Positions 8,301-16,058 of a stretch of DNA of 64,000 nt are shown piece by piece. Position 1 is the first letter of the stretch. Each line of letters opens with the position of its first letter. The notes under the pieces are model-generated. The model saw nothing but the letters and a program-made list of their open reading frames with translations. It ran no database searches and was not told the DNA's origin. This stretch comes from Algoriphagus sp. AK58 (GTDB lineage Bacteria; Bacteroidota; Bacteroidia; Cytophagales; Cyclobacteriaceae). The position numbers were made by a program, and so were the translations under genes. The DNA is taken from contig NZ_QEIG01000001.1 of NCBI RefSeq assembly GCF_014324365.1, forward strand, positions 124,001-188,000, written 5' to 3'.

Positions 8301-9591
8301 TATCTATTTAGATAGAGATAACCTGCCTTTCTATCCTGCCCAAAACCCTCAGCCCGAAGCAAGTAAAATTGCGAACTTCATTCAAAATATAATACTCACA
8401 GAAAAGCCAACAGGATTATCTGTTTTCTCGTGGCTTACTCAATTTACACCAGCAGATGCCCAGCCTGGCATAGAAAAATTACTAGAAGACACTAAATCAA
8501 AAAATGATTTTCAAGTAATCATTCCATTTACGAACAATGTGATTGAACGAATTGCAAAATACCTTACAGATAACGGAATTGCGTTTACTGAAAGAATGGT
8601 CAAAGAGGCTCAAAACTTTTGTAATGACAAAGCTGAATTTATTACGAACTTAGAAAAGCAATTTGAGAAAGCCAATGATAGGCAGCAAATTACAATACCC
8701 GAAAATCTTAAACCCACTATTCACAATTTATTTACTCAAATAAGAAACGAAGAAGATACCTACAAAGCAATTTACAGACTTTCTATTATTGGAGTTTTAG
8801 ATGATTATACAGTTGATTACAATTCAAAAACCATTGCGGCAACAATTACCAAAAAGCCACAAGGGCATTACACTCAAAAACTGAAAGAGTATTTATTGCA
8901 ATACAACAGCCCCGAAAAAACAGAAGAAAAGTTAGAACGCCTGCCATTTTATAAAGGCAATACAGAAATACAAAAGTGTTTGGGGTTTTTGATAAAGTTT
9001 GTTTATGAAGAAACTGCCATCCAGCGAAAGGCAGCCATTGACGCAATGGAAGAAGCCTGTGTAATTGGTCTTGAAGAAAGTGGAAGTCAAAAATTCAAAG
9101 AATTTATTGACTTGTATATGAACTCAAAATATGCAAGACCTGAATATTTACCTTCGGACACCGATAAAGGCTTAAAAGCAGATTTTTCAATTGTAGAAAA
9201 ATATATGGATTTAGTAAGAAAAGAAGTAGGTGAAATTAATAATTTCAAACATTTACGCGGAGCTACCACAAGGCTTTTAGTGCAACGTCCAGATAACTTT
9301 GTTTTTATTCTTCTTAAATCATTTTCAGTTCTAATAATTGAAAAGGGGAATCAAGATTTTATTGAAGAAGCACAAACAGATTTCATAAACGGCTTTTTAA
9401 AAGTACGAGAAACAACAAAAGAGGATATACATTCGCTAATACAGAAGGTGGATATATTTAAACAAAAGATAAACGGGTTTGATTTAGAGGCAGTAGAAAA
9501 AATTGAGGAAGTAGAGAGTGCTTTATATCTCAATTTGCATTCAAATTGGCTAACAGATTTTAATAACAAATTTGCAGTAACATATGCTTGA
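5347..9591 (+). CDS. RecQ-like helicase with N-terminal PD-(D/E)XK-like nuclease domain
   Basis: 1414 aa. Residues about 195-260 carry D201, then EIDGSQH (E219, D221, H225) and IRIK (K253), a pattern like DUF559/Vsr-type nucleases. The helicase core is unmistakable: LPTGSGKS (K507), DEAHCVSEWGHDFR (607-610 is DEAH, with the RecQ aromatic-loop region), ALTATAS, then GMGIDKPNIRYVVHF and QEAGRGGRDR (861-870). The RecQ zinc-binding cysteines and an HRDC domain were not seen. About 530 residues after the core are unrecognised. The next gene overlaps by 8 bases, so the two are probably co-translated. A nuclease-helicase fusion in an A+T-rich island suggests phage or plasmid defence, but this is inference. 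Start ATG at 5347. Confidence 0.85.
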   Translation: MIQLQAGYILDCVKETLETKYKPTEVEGLLTQLSYFDIEVNSTAEHKDNSNFEQILSVAHNIISRGLPTRPTLWLENNILQAFDLTQKDEKLLDIGTIRQILKADETLIEKLFRALHVIDPNLKDSNISKQKINTWENLGSSYEENFLYEQLPKYASPIWVQLLETQRELENVLRFSTTTEDEVEKYLNGTIKIFNEQRLDFSIEFPYKINEQRGFVVEIDGSQHENHPQNLIDSDRDNATEKAKWGKAIRIKTNDWKNIENKISPIKQFEKEQFFRLIKQNFENPLYYEKEGLNALQLSLIPFAVSRIQKTLIHLLFEGKLSINVEQWNIAIIEQDIPCGKLALEDFEQLIKSLLKLKGDTEKLPKINVFVERNERFSGANLRSISNIDRSKNYDLLIDISILQRSGLTKINDSVNAITKVLIRSTHSPKTVRNFKTTSLISYKALGKKNAQKNIFVEDKIQVEALEVFVQNIFRKTGFRPGQVEIINRAIQGLSVIGLLPTGSGKSLTYQLTSLLQPGMTIIIDPIKSLMKDQFEGLLKNGIDGAVYINSSLNQKQRKIALEKIRKAQTIFAFVSPERLQDNTFRKELLETSNLNSHYFSYCVIDEAHCVSEWGHDFRTSYLRLGDNARNYCIAKDREHLPFFALTATASYDVLSDIQRELGIPEETAIVRLEKLDRPEIQFKIVDVTADIKPEDGLSWGNKQALGEAKQYQLIQQLNKIPEYYKEFSNNETIIEEAKKVFNGKDIRLPNFNPQSFYQQQGRESNAGLVFCPHRNWYFGVMNNASNITDHFENLKIGTFLGSDGVKERDNENEKSQSAFVNNDLDLLVATKAFGMGIDKPNIRYVVHFNYPSSIESYYQEAGRGGRDRKLALGLILFNKQEVTTSEKTEAVSEDGEITEVIEERTASIDKDILQSFHRNNFKGIAKEKRLLAELLTEIKFPSYKITNYIEELVFEEFSIAIRLNAVTNANSRQILFINQNFGSIYLDRDNLPFYPAQNPQPEASKIANFIQNIILTEKPTGLSVFSWLTQFTPADAQPGIEKLLEDTKSKNDFQVIIPFTNNVIERIAKYLTDNGIAFTERMVKEAQNFCNDKAEFITNLEKQFEKANDRQQITIPENLKPTIHNLFTQIRNEEDTYKAIYRLSIIGVLDDYTVDYNSKTIAATITKKPQGHYTQKLKEYLLQYNSPEKTEEKLERLPFYKGNTEIQKCLGFLIKFVYEETAIQRKAAIDAMEEACVIGLEESGSQKFKEFIDLYMNSKYARPEYLPSDTDKGLKADFSIVEKYMDLVRKEVGEINNFKHLRGATTRLLVQRPDNFVFILLKSFSVLIIEKGNQDFIEEAQTDFINGFLKVRETTKEDIHSLIQKVDIFKQKINGFDLEAVEKIEEVESALYLNLHSNWLTDFNNKFAVTYA

Positions 9592-10174
9592 CCAACAAAT
9601 TAATGAGCAACTTGGGTTGCTTCAAAAGGAACTGTCACGATTAAAAACAGTAACCGACTATATTGACGGTGCTAAAGAAAATTCAATAAGTATTATTGCT
9701 GAGCTTGAGAAAGTCCAACAGAATTATGCAGTTTATACAGACAAAATTTTCAACCTCTATAAACAATATGTAGATGACCTAAAGAAGAATACTGAAATAC
9801 AAATCAATGATGGAGTTTTAAAGTTTGAAACTACTGGCAATAAGATAGACACAACAAACAAGGAAAAACTTGTTGAAACAAAACGACTTTTAGAACAGTA
9901 CAAAAAGATTGTTGAATCAACCGACAGTTTGGTAAAAACATTGGAGTCAGTTGATTTTCCATCAAGACTTTCCACTATTGATAAAAGTATTCAAGCGGTA
10001 AATTCAGCGTTGAATGAAGCCAAGCAGTCAATAGAGAACAAACAAAAAGAGAACCATACATTTCTAGTGCAACGACTTGACCAGCAAGACAAGGAAATCA
10101 AACTTTTAAAAATGGTATTGTTTGTAATCTGTGGTCTTGTTGTAATAAGCATAGTTGTGGCATTTATCAAATAA
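9584..10174 (+). CDS. Tail-anchored coiled-coil protein coupled to the helicase
   Basis: 196 aa. Residues 1-170 are largely charged heptad-type coiled coil, and the last 23 residues (LLKMVLFVICGLVVISIVVAF) form one transmembrane segment ending with Ile-Lys. This is the topology of a tail-anchored membrane protein with a long cytoplasmic coil. It overlaps the helicase end by 8 bases (ATGCTTGA), so the two proteins probably work together, perhaps by recruiting the helicase to the membrane. I do not recognise a family. Composition is A+T-rich like its partner. Confidence 0.75.
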   Translation: MLDQQINEQLGLLQKELSRLKTVTDYIDGAKENSISIIAELEKVQQNYAVYTDKIFNLYKQYVDDLKKNTEIQINDGVLKFETTGNKIDTTNKEKLVETKRLLEQYKKIVESTDSLVKTLESVDFPSRLSTIDKSIQAVNSALNEAKQSIENKQKENHTFLVQRLDQQDKEIKLLKMVLFVICGLVVISIVVAFIK

Positions 10175-10359
10175 ATCACATCACTATAAAAATTGATTTA
10201 ATAAACACCCCTATAAGAGTAGAATGTTAGCCTTAGAGATGGTCGCAAGTACTCCCTTCTGCTGTAACTTGCTATTGATGAAATAAATTAAATGACAACA
10301 AAAAGTGTCAAATCTTATCTTTGAGTCAATTTGAAATATTAACATAATTTATTATTAAT

Positions 10360-10923
10360 ATGCATTTAGTACTTACACCTCCGCACCAAAATGATCTAAT
10401 AGAATTTCACAAGATGAACCAGGATTTAATGATTCAAAGGGAATTTTCTAATTTGAAGAATATAACATTGGATGGGAGTAAACAATTATTGAAAAATATT
10501 ATCATGAATTTTGAGGAAAATCCCAACTCTGATTTTTGTTTTATAAAATTAGCTTTTAACCTTAACGATCAAGATTATTATGATAATTCAAATAGCGTTC
10601 TTGTTGGTTTTATCTCTGTAAACGAAGGAAGCTTCACAGAATTTAATTTTTCAGGATTTCAGACCTTATTAACTTACGGAATAATAGAAAGGTTTAGAAA
10701 TAAGGGACTAATGACAAATGCATTAAATTTTAGAATAGAGAGATTCGAGGAATTGGGTTTCAATATCATTCCAGCCTACATCAAAGGTAATAACCCGGCT
10801 AGCGAGAAGGTTTTAATAAAATGTGGATTTATTAAAATTTTAGAGAATGACTTTGGATGCACTTACGTCAAACGAATTACAATGCCTAAAGTCCAATTTG
10901 ACATAAACTTCAAAGAAATTTAA
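10360..10923 (+). CDS. GNAT-family N-acetyltransferase (RimJ/RimL-like)
   Basis: 187 aa. The fold signature is the acetyl-CoA binding stretch YGIIERFRNKGLMTNALNF (motif A, R/Q-x-x-G-x-G/A type), followed by the C-terminal NPASEKVLIKCGF block typical of RimJ/RimL-type acetyltransferases acting on ribosomal proteins or small amines. The substrate cannot be told from sequence. The gene shares the low G+C of the island and is followed by a boundary-like sequence at 10941-10982. Upstream, 185 bases contain no gene. Whether it belongs functionally to the helicase unit is unclear. Confidence 0.82.
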   Translation: MHLVLTPPHQNDLIEFHKMNQDLMIQREFSNLKNITLDGSKQLLKNIIMNFEENPNSDFCFIKLAFNLNDQDYYDNSNSVLVGFISVNEGSFTEFNFSGFQTLLTYGIIERFRNKGLMTNALNFRIERFEELGFNIIPAYIKGNNPASEKVLIKCGFIKILENDFGCTYVKRITMPKVQFDINFKEI

Positions 10924-10940
10924 ATAAAAAACCAATTTCC

Positions 10941-10982
10941 TATTTGGCGGCGCATTTGAAAACCAAACATGCCGACGCTAAA
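10941..10982. other. Boundary-like inverted sequence at the right end of the island
   Basis: TTTGGCGGCGCATTTG and CAAACATGCCGACGCTAA lie as an imperfect inverted pair with a 4-5-nt loop. The part ATGCCGACGCTAA resembles ATGCCCGACCGCTAAC after the HEPN gene. Beyond it, composition returns to host-like values before the pfkA terminator. Confidence 0.4.
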
Positions 10983-11050
10983 AACAAGTTTTGCAAAAGA
11001 GCTATAATTTTAGCTTAATCCAATCCTATCCTAATTCTTACAAACCCAAA

Positions 11051-11088
11051 CCAAAAGAGGCCCGAATTATCGAGCCTCTTTTGGTTTT
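11051..11088 (-). terminator. Terminator of the mgsA-pfkA operon
   Basis: Perfect 11-bp stem (CCAAAAGAGGC at 11051-11061, GCCTCTTTTGG at 11074-11084) 18 bp after the pfkA stop. It is T-rich on the plus strand after the hairpin and may work in both directions, which would also stop the island transcripts. Confidence 0.8.
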
Positions 11089-11105
11089 ATGGTGCTGATT
11101 TTCCA

Positions 11106-12092
11106 TCAGGTAGAAAGAATATTCGCTACCCTTAAGTCCTCGTCATCCACTTCCTTGTCATCCACGATGGCTTTGACGATAGGGGTATAGACGATCTTAT
11201 TGTTGATCATTCCGGCCATCACGTCGTACTTGCCCTGCATCAGTCCTTCCACTGCTGCCACGCCCAGCTTGGAGGCGAGAAGTCGGTCAAAGGAAGTAGG
11301 GGCTCCGCCCCGCTGCAAGTGGCCGAGGATGGTGACTTTGATGTCGTAATAGGGGAGGTGTTTTTTTACTTTGTCGGCGATTTCCTGAGCGGAACCGCTT
11401 TTTCCACCTTCTGCCACAATCACGATGTTGGAGGATTTTTTGGCTTTGGTTCTGGTTTTGAGCTTTTCCACCAAGGTTTCGATGGGGGTTTTGCGTTCAG
11501 GGATCAGGATAGCCGCAGCTGCACTGCCGATACCGGCATTGATGGCGATGAATCCTGCGTCTCTGCCCATCACCTCGACAAAGAACAAACGGTCGTGAGA
11601 GGTGGCCGTGTCTCTGATTTTGTCGATGGCTTCGATGGCCGTATTGCAGGCGGTATCAAAGCCGATGGTCAGATCGGTACCGGAAAGGTCGTTGTCGATT
11701 GTGCCGGGAAGTCCGATAGCCGGAATGCCATATTCCTGGTAAAACAGGTGTGCACCGGTCAGGGAACCGTCACCACCGATCACCACCAATGCGTCGATGC
11801 CATGGCTCATCAGGTTGTCATAGGCCTTTTTGCGCCCTTCGGGTGTTCTGAACTCTTCACTTCGGGCCGACTTTAGGAATGTTCCGCCCCGCTCCAATAC
11901 GTGGGTGATGTTTTTGGAGTCAAGTTTTTTGATGTCGTTTTGGATCATACCCTCGTAGCCTCGGTAGATCCCGTACATTTCCAGTCCGTAATAAAACCCC
12001 GCTCTGACAGCAGCCCGAATGGCTGCGTTCATGCCGGGGGAATCCCCACCGGAGGTGAGTACGCCAATTTTTTTGATATTCTTAGGTTCCAT
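11106..12092 (-). CDS. pfkA: ATP-dependent 6-phosphofructokinase
   Basis: 328 aa. Phosphorylates fructose 6-phosphate to fructose 1,6-bisphosphate, the committed step of glycolysis. ATP-binding GGDS is at residues 15-18; GGDGS at 106-110 and PGTIDND at 129-135 are the family hallmarks (catalytic Asp of the TIDND motif), followed by GFDTACNTA and VEVMGRDAG, and HLQRGG in the sugar-phosphate part. Glycine in GGDG favours ATP over pyrophosphate. The start overlaps the mgsA stop by 11 bases, so the two are co-transcribed with mgsA first. Length is ordinary for a short PFK of the PfkA family. Confidence 0.96.
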   Translation of the reverse strand: MEPKNIKKIGVLTSGGDSPGMNAAIRAAVRAGFYYGLEMYGIYRGYEGMIQNDIKKLDSKNITHVLERGGTFLKSARSEEFRTPEGRKKAYDNLMSHGIDALVVIGGDGSLTGAHLFYQEYGIPAIGLPGTIDNDLSGTDLTIGFDTACNTAIEAIDKIRDTATSHDRLFFVEVMGRDAGFIAINAGIGSAAAAILIPERKTPIETLVEKLKTRTKAKKSSNIVIVAEGGKSGSAQEIADKVKKHLPYYDIKVTILGHLQRGGAPTSFDRLLASKLGVAAVEGLMQGKYDVMAGMINNKIVYTPIVKAIVDDKEVDDEDLRVANILST

Positions 12093-12462
12093 AGGTTTGT
12101 GTCAAGGCTTGAATCATTAATGCGGCCGAAGCAGGATTGGTAGCCAGGGGAATATTGTGCACATCACAAATCCTCATCAGCATTTGTACATCTGGTTCGT
12201 GGGGGTGTTTATCCAAAGGGTCTCTGAAGAAAATGACTGCGGCGAGCTTCTTTTCGGCTGCCAATGCGGCGATCTGCGCATCACCGCCCAAGGGGCCGGA
12301 CAAGAGTCTTTCCACTTTGAATCCGGCTTTTTCGATGTGTGAACCCGTGGTGCCGGTGGCGACCAGATCAATATCCACTCTCTGCAAGGCATCACGGAAT
12401 CCGCTTAAAAAGTGAACCATGTCGGCTTTTTTACCATCATGGGCTATTAAGGCGATTTTCAT
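12082..12462 (-). CDS. mgsA: Methylglyoxal synthase
   Basis: 126 aa. Converts dihydroxyacetone phosphate to methylglyoxal and phosphate, the bypass that releases phosphate when sugar phosphates accumulate. Recognised by IALIAHDGKK at the start, the LLSGPLGGDAQIAALAAE block around residues 53-70 (with D61), FFRDPLDKHPHEPD (D81 and H86) and the NPASA near the end. The family is cytosolic and hexameric. It shares an 11-base overlap with pfkA, so upstream flux through PFK and the DHAP bypass are produced from one transcript. A TAACTTTG -7-like box lies at 12488-12495 on the minus strand. Confidence 0.95.
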   Translation of the reverse strand: MKIALIAHDGKKADMVHFLSGFRDALQRVDIDLVATGTTGSHIEKAGFKVERLLSGPLGGDAQIAALAAEKKLAAVIFFRDPLDKHPHEPDVQMLMRICDVHNIPLATNPASAALMIQALTQTYGT

Positions 12463-12908
12463 GAATTGGATTGAATAGGTTTGGCGCCAAAGTTAGAGAA
12501 ATTTTGCTTTTCCCCTTCTTGGCAGGATTTTATTGTCAATAAACTGTCAGATTTACCTAGGGTTTAACCTCCTGAAGCGAATATGGTTTAATTCCTTTCT
12601 GATTATACGCTATTCTGCCAGTAGACGAATATTCTCCTGATTTGGGGATGGAAGACCGATGACGGAAGACCGAAGAAGGAGAAGAATTGGCATTTATTGG
12701 GTCATTTGACCTTTGAAATAAGTTACTGGCAAAGTTCCGTATATGCATAGTTCCTTTTTCTTTTTCCTAAGTTTTTGAAATAGTTCGATGGATCAAATTC
12801 TCTTTGATTTTCGGGTCGAAAGACCGAAGCAAGTTGCCTTTGCTCTTTCATCGCTAATTCTTAAGAAATTCGTGAATTAATGGTCGAAAACCAATTTTAT
12901 CCCGTTTT
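12463..12908. other. Gene-free region between mgsA and ptrB
   Basis: 446 bases without a credible gene; the 63-aa antisense frame at 12557-12748 has no support. On the minus strand a TAnnTTTG box (TAACTTTG, plus-strand 12488-12495) is a candidate mgsA promoter. The middle carries a short repeated word GGAAGACCGA at 12650-12659 and 12664-12673, with a further AAAGACCGAAG near 12825. Nothing else is recognisable. Confidence 0.5.
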
Positions 12909-14951
12909 CTACTCTGCCTTTCCTTCCAGCATCAGGAGGAACGCATACTCCAAAGCCAATTCCTTCAGGGCATTGAATCTTCCCGAAGCTCCTCCATGTC
13001 CGGCTTCCATATTGGTATAAAGCAGGAGCAGATTGGAGTCGGTCTTGAGTTCACGAAGTTTGGCCACCCATTTGGTAGGTTCCCAATATTGGACCTGTGA
13101 GTCATGCAGGCCTGAGGTCACCAGCAAGTTTGGATAAGCCTTGGCTTCCACATTGTCATAGGGAGAGTAGGAGAGCATGTATTCGTAGTATTCTTGGTGT
13201 TTGGGATTCCCCCATTCCTGAAACTCCCCCGTGGTCAAGGGAATGCTTTCGTCCAGCATGGTAGTGACCACATCCACGAAAGGTACGTTGGCGATGACAC
13301 CGTGGAAAAGTTCGGGTTTCATATTGATGACGGCACCCATTAGCAGTCCTCCGGCGCTTCCCCCCATGGCATAGAGGTGCTCAGGAGCAGTGTAGTTCTC
13401 GGCAATCAGGTACTCGGCACATGCGATAAAGTCGGTGAAGGTGTTTTTCTTTTTGAGCATTTTTCCATCCTCATACCAATGCCTGCCCAGGTCTTCTCCA
13501 CCTCGGATATGTGCAATCGCAAACACAAATCCCCGATTTAACAGGCTAAGGCGATTGGAGGAGAAATAAGCATCCATGCTATAGCCATACGATCCATAGG
13601 AGTAGAGCAGGAGGGGATTTTTTCCGGTTTTTGAGAAGAGCGATTTCTTGTACACCAGAGAGATCGGAACCATTACCCCGTCCTTGGCTTTTGCCCAAAT
13701 CCGCTCGGAATGAAATTCGGAAGCGTCATATCCTCCGACCACTTCCTGCTGCTTGAGAAGGGTTTTTTCTTTTGAAATCAGGTGATAATCATACACCGAA
13801 CTTGGGGTGGTGAGTGAATTGTAGCCAAATCTCAACAGATCGGTGTCAAACTCCGGATTGGTGCTGATCCAGGCGGTGTAGGTTTCGTCATCGAACTTCA
13901 GGGAATGTCCTTCACCCTCCCAAGGTTTAATCTGGATTTGGGTGAGGCCATTGGTTCTCTCCTGAGTGACCAGATACCGGGAAAATAGATCAAAGTCCTC
14001 CAGCAAAACCTCTGAGCGGTGAGGAATCACGTCGATCCAATTTTCTTTGGCCGGGGACAAAACCGGGGCTTTGACCAATTTGAAGTTTTGAGCCTGGTCA
14101 TTGGTGCGGATATAAAAGTGTTCTCCATAATGATCAGCCGCATATTCCAAGTGGGGAATTCGTTCCTGTATCAATTTGAAATCAGAATCGGGCAGTGCAG
14201 CAGCTATGAATCGAACTTCTGAGGAAATGGTGCTTTCTGAATGAATCAGGATGTATTTCTCTGATTTGGTCTTGTGGACCACGCAGCTGAATTCCTCGTC
14301 GGTTTCTTCAAAGATGAGCTTGTCTTCGGAGCTTGGTGTTCCCAAGGAATGCCTGAAAATCCTGTGGGAACGAAGGGTTTCAGGGTCTTGCTTGGAATAG
14401 AAGAGGGTCTTGTTGTCTGCTGCCCACACAAAATTCCCGGTAATTTCAGGAATCCGGTCTTCCAGGATTTCCCCGGTTTCCAGGTTTTTGAAATAGATCG
14501 TATAAATTCTCCTTCCCACTTCATCTGCGGCGAAGGCCAGAATTTTTTGATCAGGTGTGGTCGAAGTGCCTCCTACTTGGTAGTACGATTTTCCTTTGGC
14601 GAGTTCGTTGACGTTAAGAATGATCTCTTCCGGAGCATCCATAGAGCCCCTTTTCCTGCAATAAATGGGATATTCTTCTCCTTTTTCGTATCGGACATAC
14701 CAATGGTACCCGGATTTGAAATAGGGGACACTCTGATCATCCTCCTTGATTCTGCCTTTCATTTCTTCGAAAAGCATTTGCTGAAACCCTTCCGTGGGCT
14801 TCATTACTTCCTTCAAGTAGGCATTTTCTGACTCCAGGTATTGAATGACGGCTGGATCCTCCCGATCATTCATCCAATAGTAGTGGTCGATGCGTTGGTG
14901 ACCGTGGGTCTCTAAAAGTTGTGGTTTCTTAGGCGCAAGGGGTGCGGACAT
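12909..14951 (-). CDS. ptrB: Oligopeptidase B (prolyl oligopeptidase family S9A)
   Basis: 680 aa. A cytosolic serine peptidase that cleaves oligopeptides after Arg or Lys. N-terminal HGHQRIDHYYWMNDRED and the beta-propeller precede the alpha/beta-hydrolase domain. The nucleophile is in GGSAGG (S532, the position also numbered 532 in E. coli oligopeptidase B); downstream TSGLHDSQVQYWEP holds the Asp region and GHGG the catalytic His. It is cytosolic with no signal peptide. The ORF ends at the plausible C-terminal length of the family. Upstream on the minus strand there is no clear promoter. The assignment is secure; the preference for dibasic substrates is taken from the family. Confidence 0.93.
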   Translation of the reverse strand: MSAPLAPKKPQLLETHGHQRIDHYYWMNDREDPAVIQYLESENAYLKEVMKPTEGFQQMLFEEMKGRIKEDDQSVPYFKSGYHWYVRYEKGEEYPIYCRKRGSMDAPEEIILNVNELAKGKSYYQVGGTSTTPDQKILAFAADEVGRRIYTIYFKNLETGEILEDRIPEITGNFVWAADNKTLFYSKQDPETLRSHRIFRHSLGTPSSEDKLIFEETDEEFSCVVHKTKSEKYILIHSESTISSEVRFIAAALPDSDFKLIQERIPHLEYAADHYGEHFYIRTNDQAQNFKLVKAPVLSPAKENWIDVIPHRSEVLLEDFDLFSRYLVTQERTNGLTQIQIKPWEGEGHSLKFDDETYTAWISTNPEFDTDLLRFGYNSLTTPSSVYDYHLISKEKTLLKQQEVVGGYDASEFHSERIWAKAKDGVMVPISLVYKKSLFSKTGKNPLLLYSYGSYGYSMDAYFSSNRLSLLNRGFVFAIAHIRGGEDLGRHWYEDGKMLKKKNTFTDFIACAEYLIAENYTAPEHLYAMGGSAGGLLMGAVINMKPELFHGVIANVPFVDVVTTMLDESIPLTTGEFQEWGNPKHQEYYEYMLSYSPYDNVEAKAYPNLLVTSGLHDSQVQYWEPTKWVAKLRELKTDSNLLLLYTNMEAGHGGASGRFNALKELALEYAFLLMLEGKAE

Positions 14952-15147
14952 GTACTCTGAGTATTTTTGAATACAAGCATAATCAAAAAATGCTGACCTT
15001 GGTTCCGTCCTGAGTGAGCCGAATGGGGGACTTTTTCTTGATCAGACCCTGAATTGCCCACTTTTTTATGGGGGGTCAAAGGAAAAGTGTTGGTTTTCAG
15101 AAGATTTTTCAGAATATTCAGTTATTCAACAACCAACCTTATACTTT

Positions 15148-15570
15148 ATGGGATTACTTCAAGAATTTAAAGAATTTGCCGTCAAGGGCAATGTCATCGA
15201 TCTCGCAGTCGGTGTGATTATCGGTGGAGCTTTTGGGAAAATTGTTTCGTCCTTTGTCAATGACGTGGTGATGCCACCCATCGGATTGCTGGTAGGCGGT
15301 GTGGACTTTAAGGATTTAAACTTGGTGCTCAAAGATGCTACGACCAATGAGACTGGGGAAGCTATAGCCGCAGTTACTCTCAATTATGGTATGTTTATTC
15401 AAAATGTAGTAGACTTTACCATCATCGCATTTGTGATCTTTATGGCCATCAAAGGCATCAATAAGATGAACAAAAAGAAGGAAGAAGCCCCTGCACCTCC
15501 GCCACCACCACCAGCTCCGACTCCTAGCGAAAAGCTGTTGGAGGAAATCAGAGACTTGCTGAAGAAATAA
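15148..15570 (+). CDS. mscL: Large-conductance mechanosensitive channel
   Basis: 140 aa inner-membrane protein that opens under membrane tension and releases solutes during hypo-osmotic shock. TM1 (about 14-45) has the [23 protein letters not shown] signature; the periplasmic loop is followed by TM2 (about 82-105, [19 protein letters not shown]). The C-terminus is a proline-rich linker ([13 protein letters not shown]) ending in the amphipathic helix [13 protein letters not shown]. Slightly longer than E. coli MscL (136 aa). It is followed by a strong bidirectional terminator. Transcription is probably monocistronic. Confidence 0.97.
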   Translation: MGLLQEFKEFAVKGNVIDLAVGVIIGGAFGKIVSSFVNDVVMPPIGLLVGGVDFKDLNLVLKDATTNETGEAIAAVTLNYGMFIQNVVDFTIIAFVIFMAIKGINKMNKKKEEAPAPPPPPPAPTPSEKLLEEIRDLLKK

Positions 15571-15572
15571 TG

Positions 15573-15610
15573 AAAAAGCCCCGAAAAATTAAATTTTCGG
15601 GGCTTTTTCT
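15573..15610. terminator. Bidirectional terminator between mscL and the Spy-like gene
   Basis: A 15-bp stem AAAAAGCCCCGAAAA (15573-15587) with TTTTCGGGGCTTTTT (15594-15608), loop of 6. It lies right after mscL and abuts the convergent stop of the Spy-like gene at 15609. Confidence 0.9.
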
Positions 15611-16046
15611 AGTTAGTTGAACCTCGTTGCCGTTGGTAAATATGCCGATTGAAATCCCTAGCGATATTATTCAGCATCAGGACCTGTTTGGAAGTGATCA
15701 CTTTCGAAACCTCATTGATGAAAGCTTTTTCGTCATCCAGCATCTTTTGCTGCAATTGCAGCCGCTTTTGAATCCTGGATTTGGCCTCTTCTTCTGAAAT
15801 ACTTTCTATTCCCCGGTTTAGCCCGGACATGGACTTCATGGTAGCTTCCCTTTGTTCGGTGTACTGATTGAAGATAGGCCAGAATTTTTCTGCCTGCTCG
15901 GGTTTCAGATCAATACGGGAAGTGATAAAAGCGATTCTTGCGGCCTGAAGTTTCTCAGGATCGATGTTTTGGGTTGGCCTTTGGGCCAAGGCATTTCCGG
16001 CACAAAGTGCGAAAATGAAAATGAAATACAGTGCTATTTTATTCAT
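15609..16046 (-). CDS. Spy/CpxP-like periplasmic protein
   Basis: 145 aa with an N-terminal signal peptide (cleavage after ALAQ). The mature part has helix-rich LKPEQAEKFWPIFNQYTEQ and a coiled C-terminal half with EEEAKSRIQKRLQLQQKMLDD, resembling the Spy/CpxP/ZraP-type LTxxQ family and Bacteroidota 'periplasmic heavy metal sensor' proteins. Such proteins act as envelope chaperones or stress-sensing modulators. Genes upstream on the same strand are a putative anti-sigma factor and an ECF sigma factor, with a 12-bp gap to the anti-sigma gene. It may be a sigma-regulon member or accessory component. The precise function is not known. Confidence 0.7.
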   Translation of the reverse strand: MNKIALYFIFIFALCAGNALAQRPTQNIDPEKLQAARIAFITSRIDLKPEQAEKFWPIFNQYTEQREATMKSMSGLNRGIESISEEEAKSRIQKRLQLQQKMLDDEKAFINEVSKVITSKQVLMLNNIARDFNRHIYQRQRGSTN

Positions 16047-16058
16047 GATTCTATTCTG

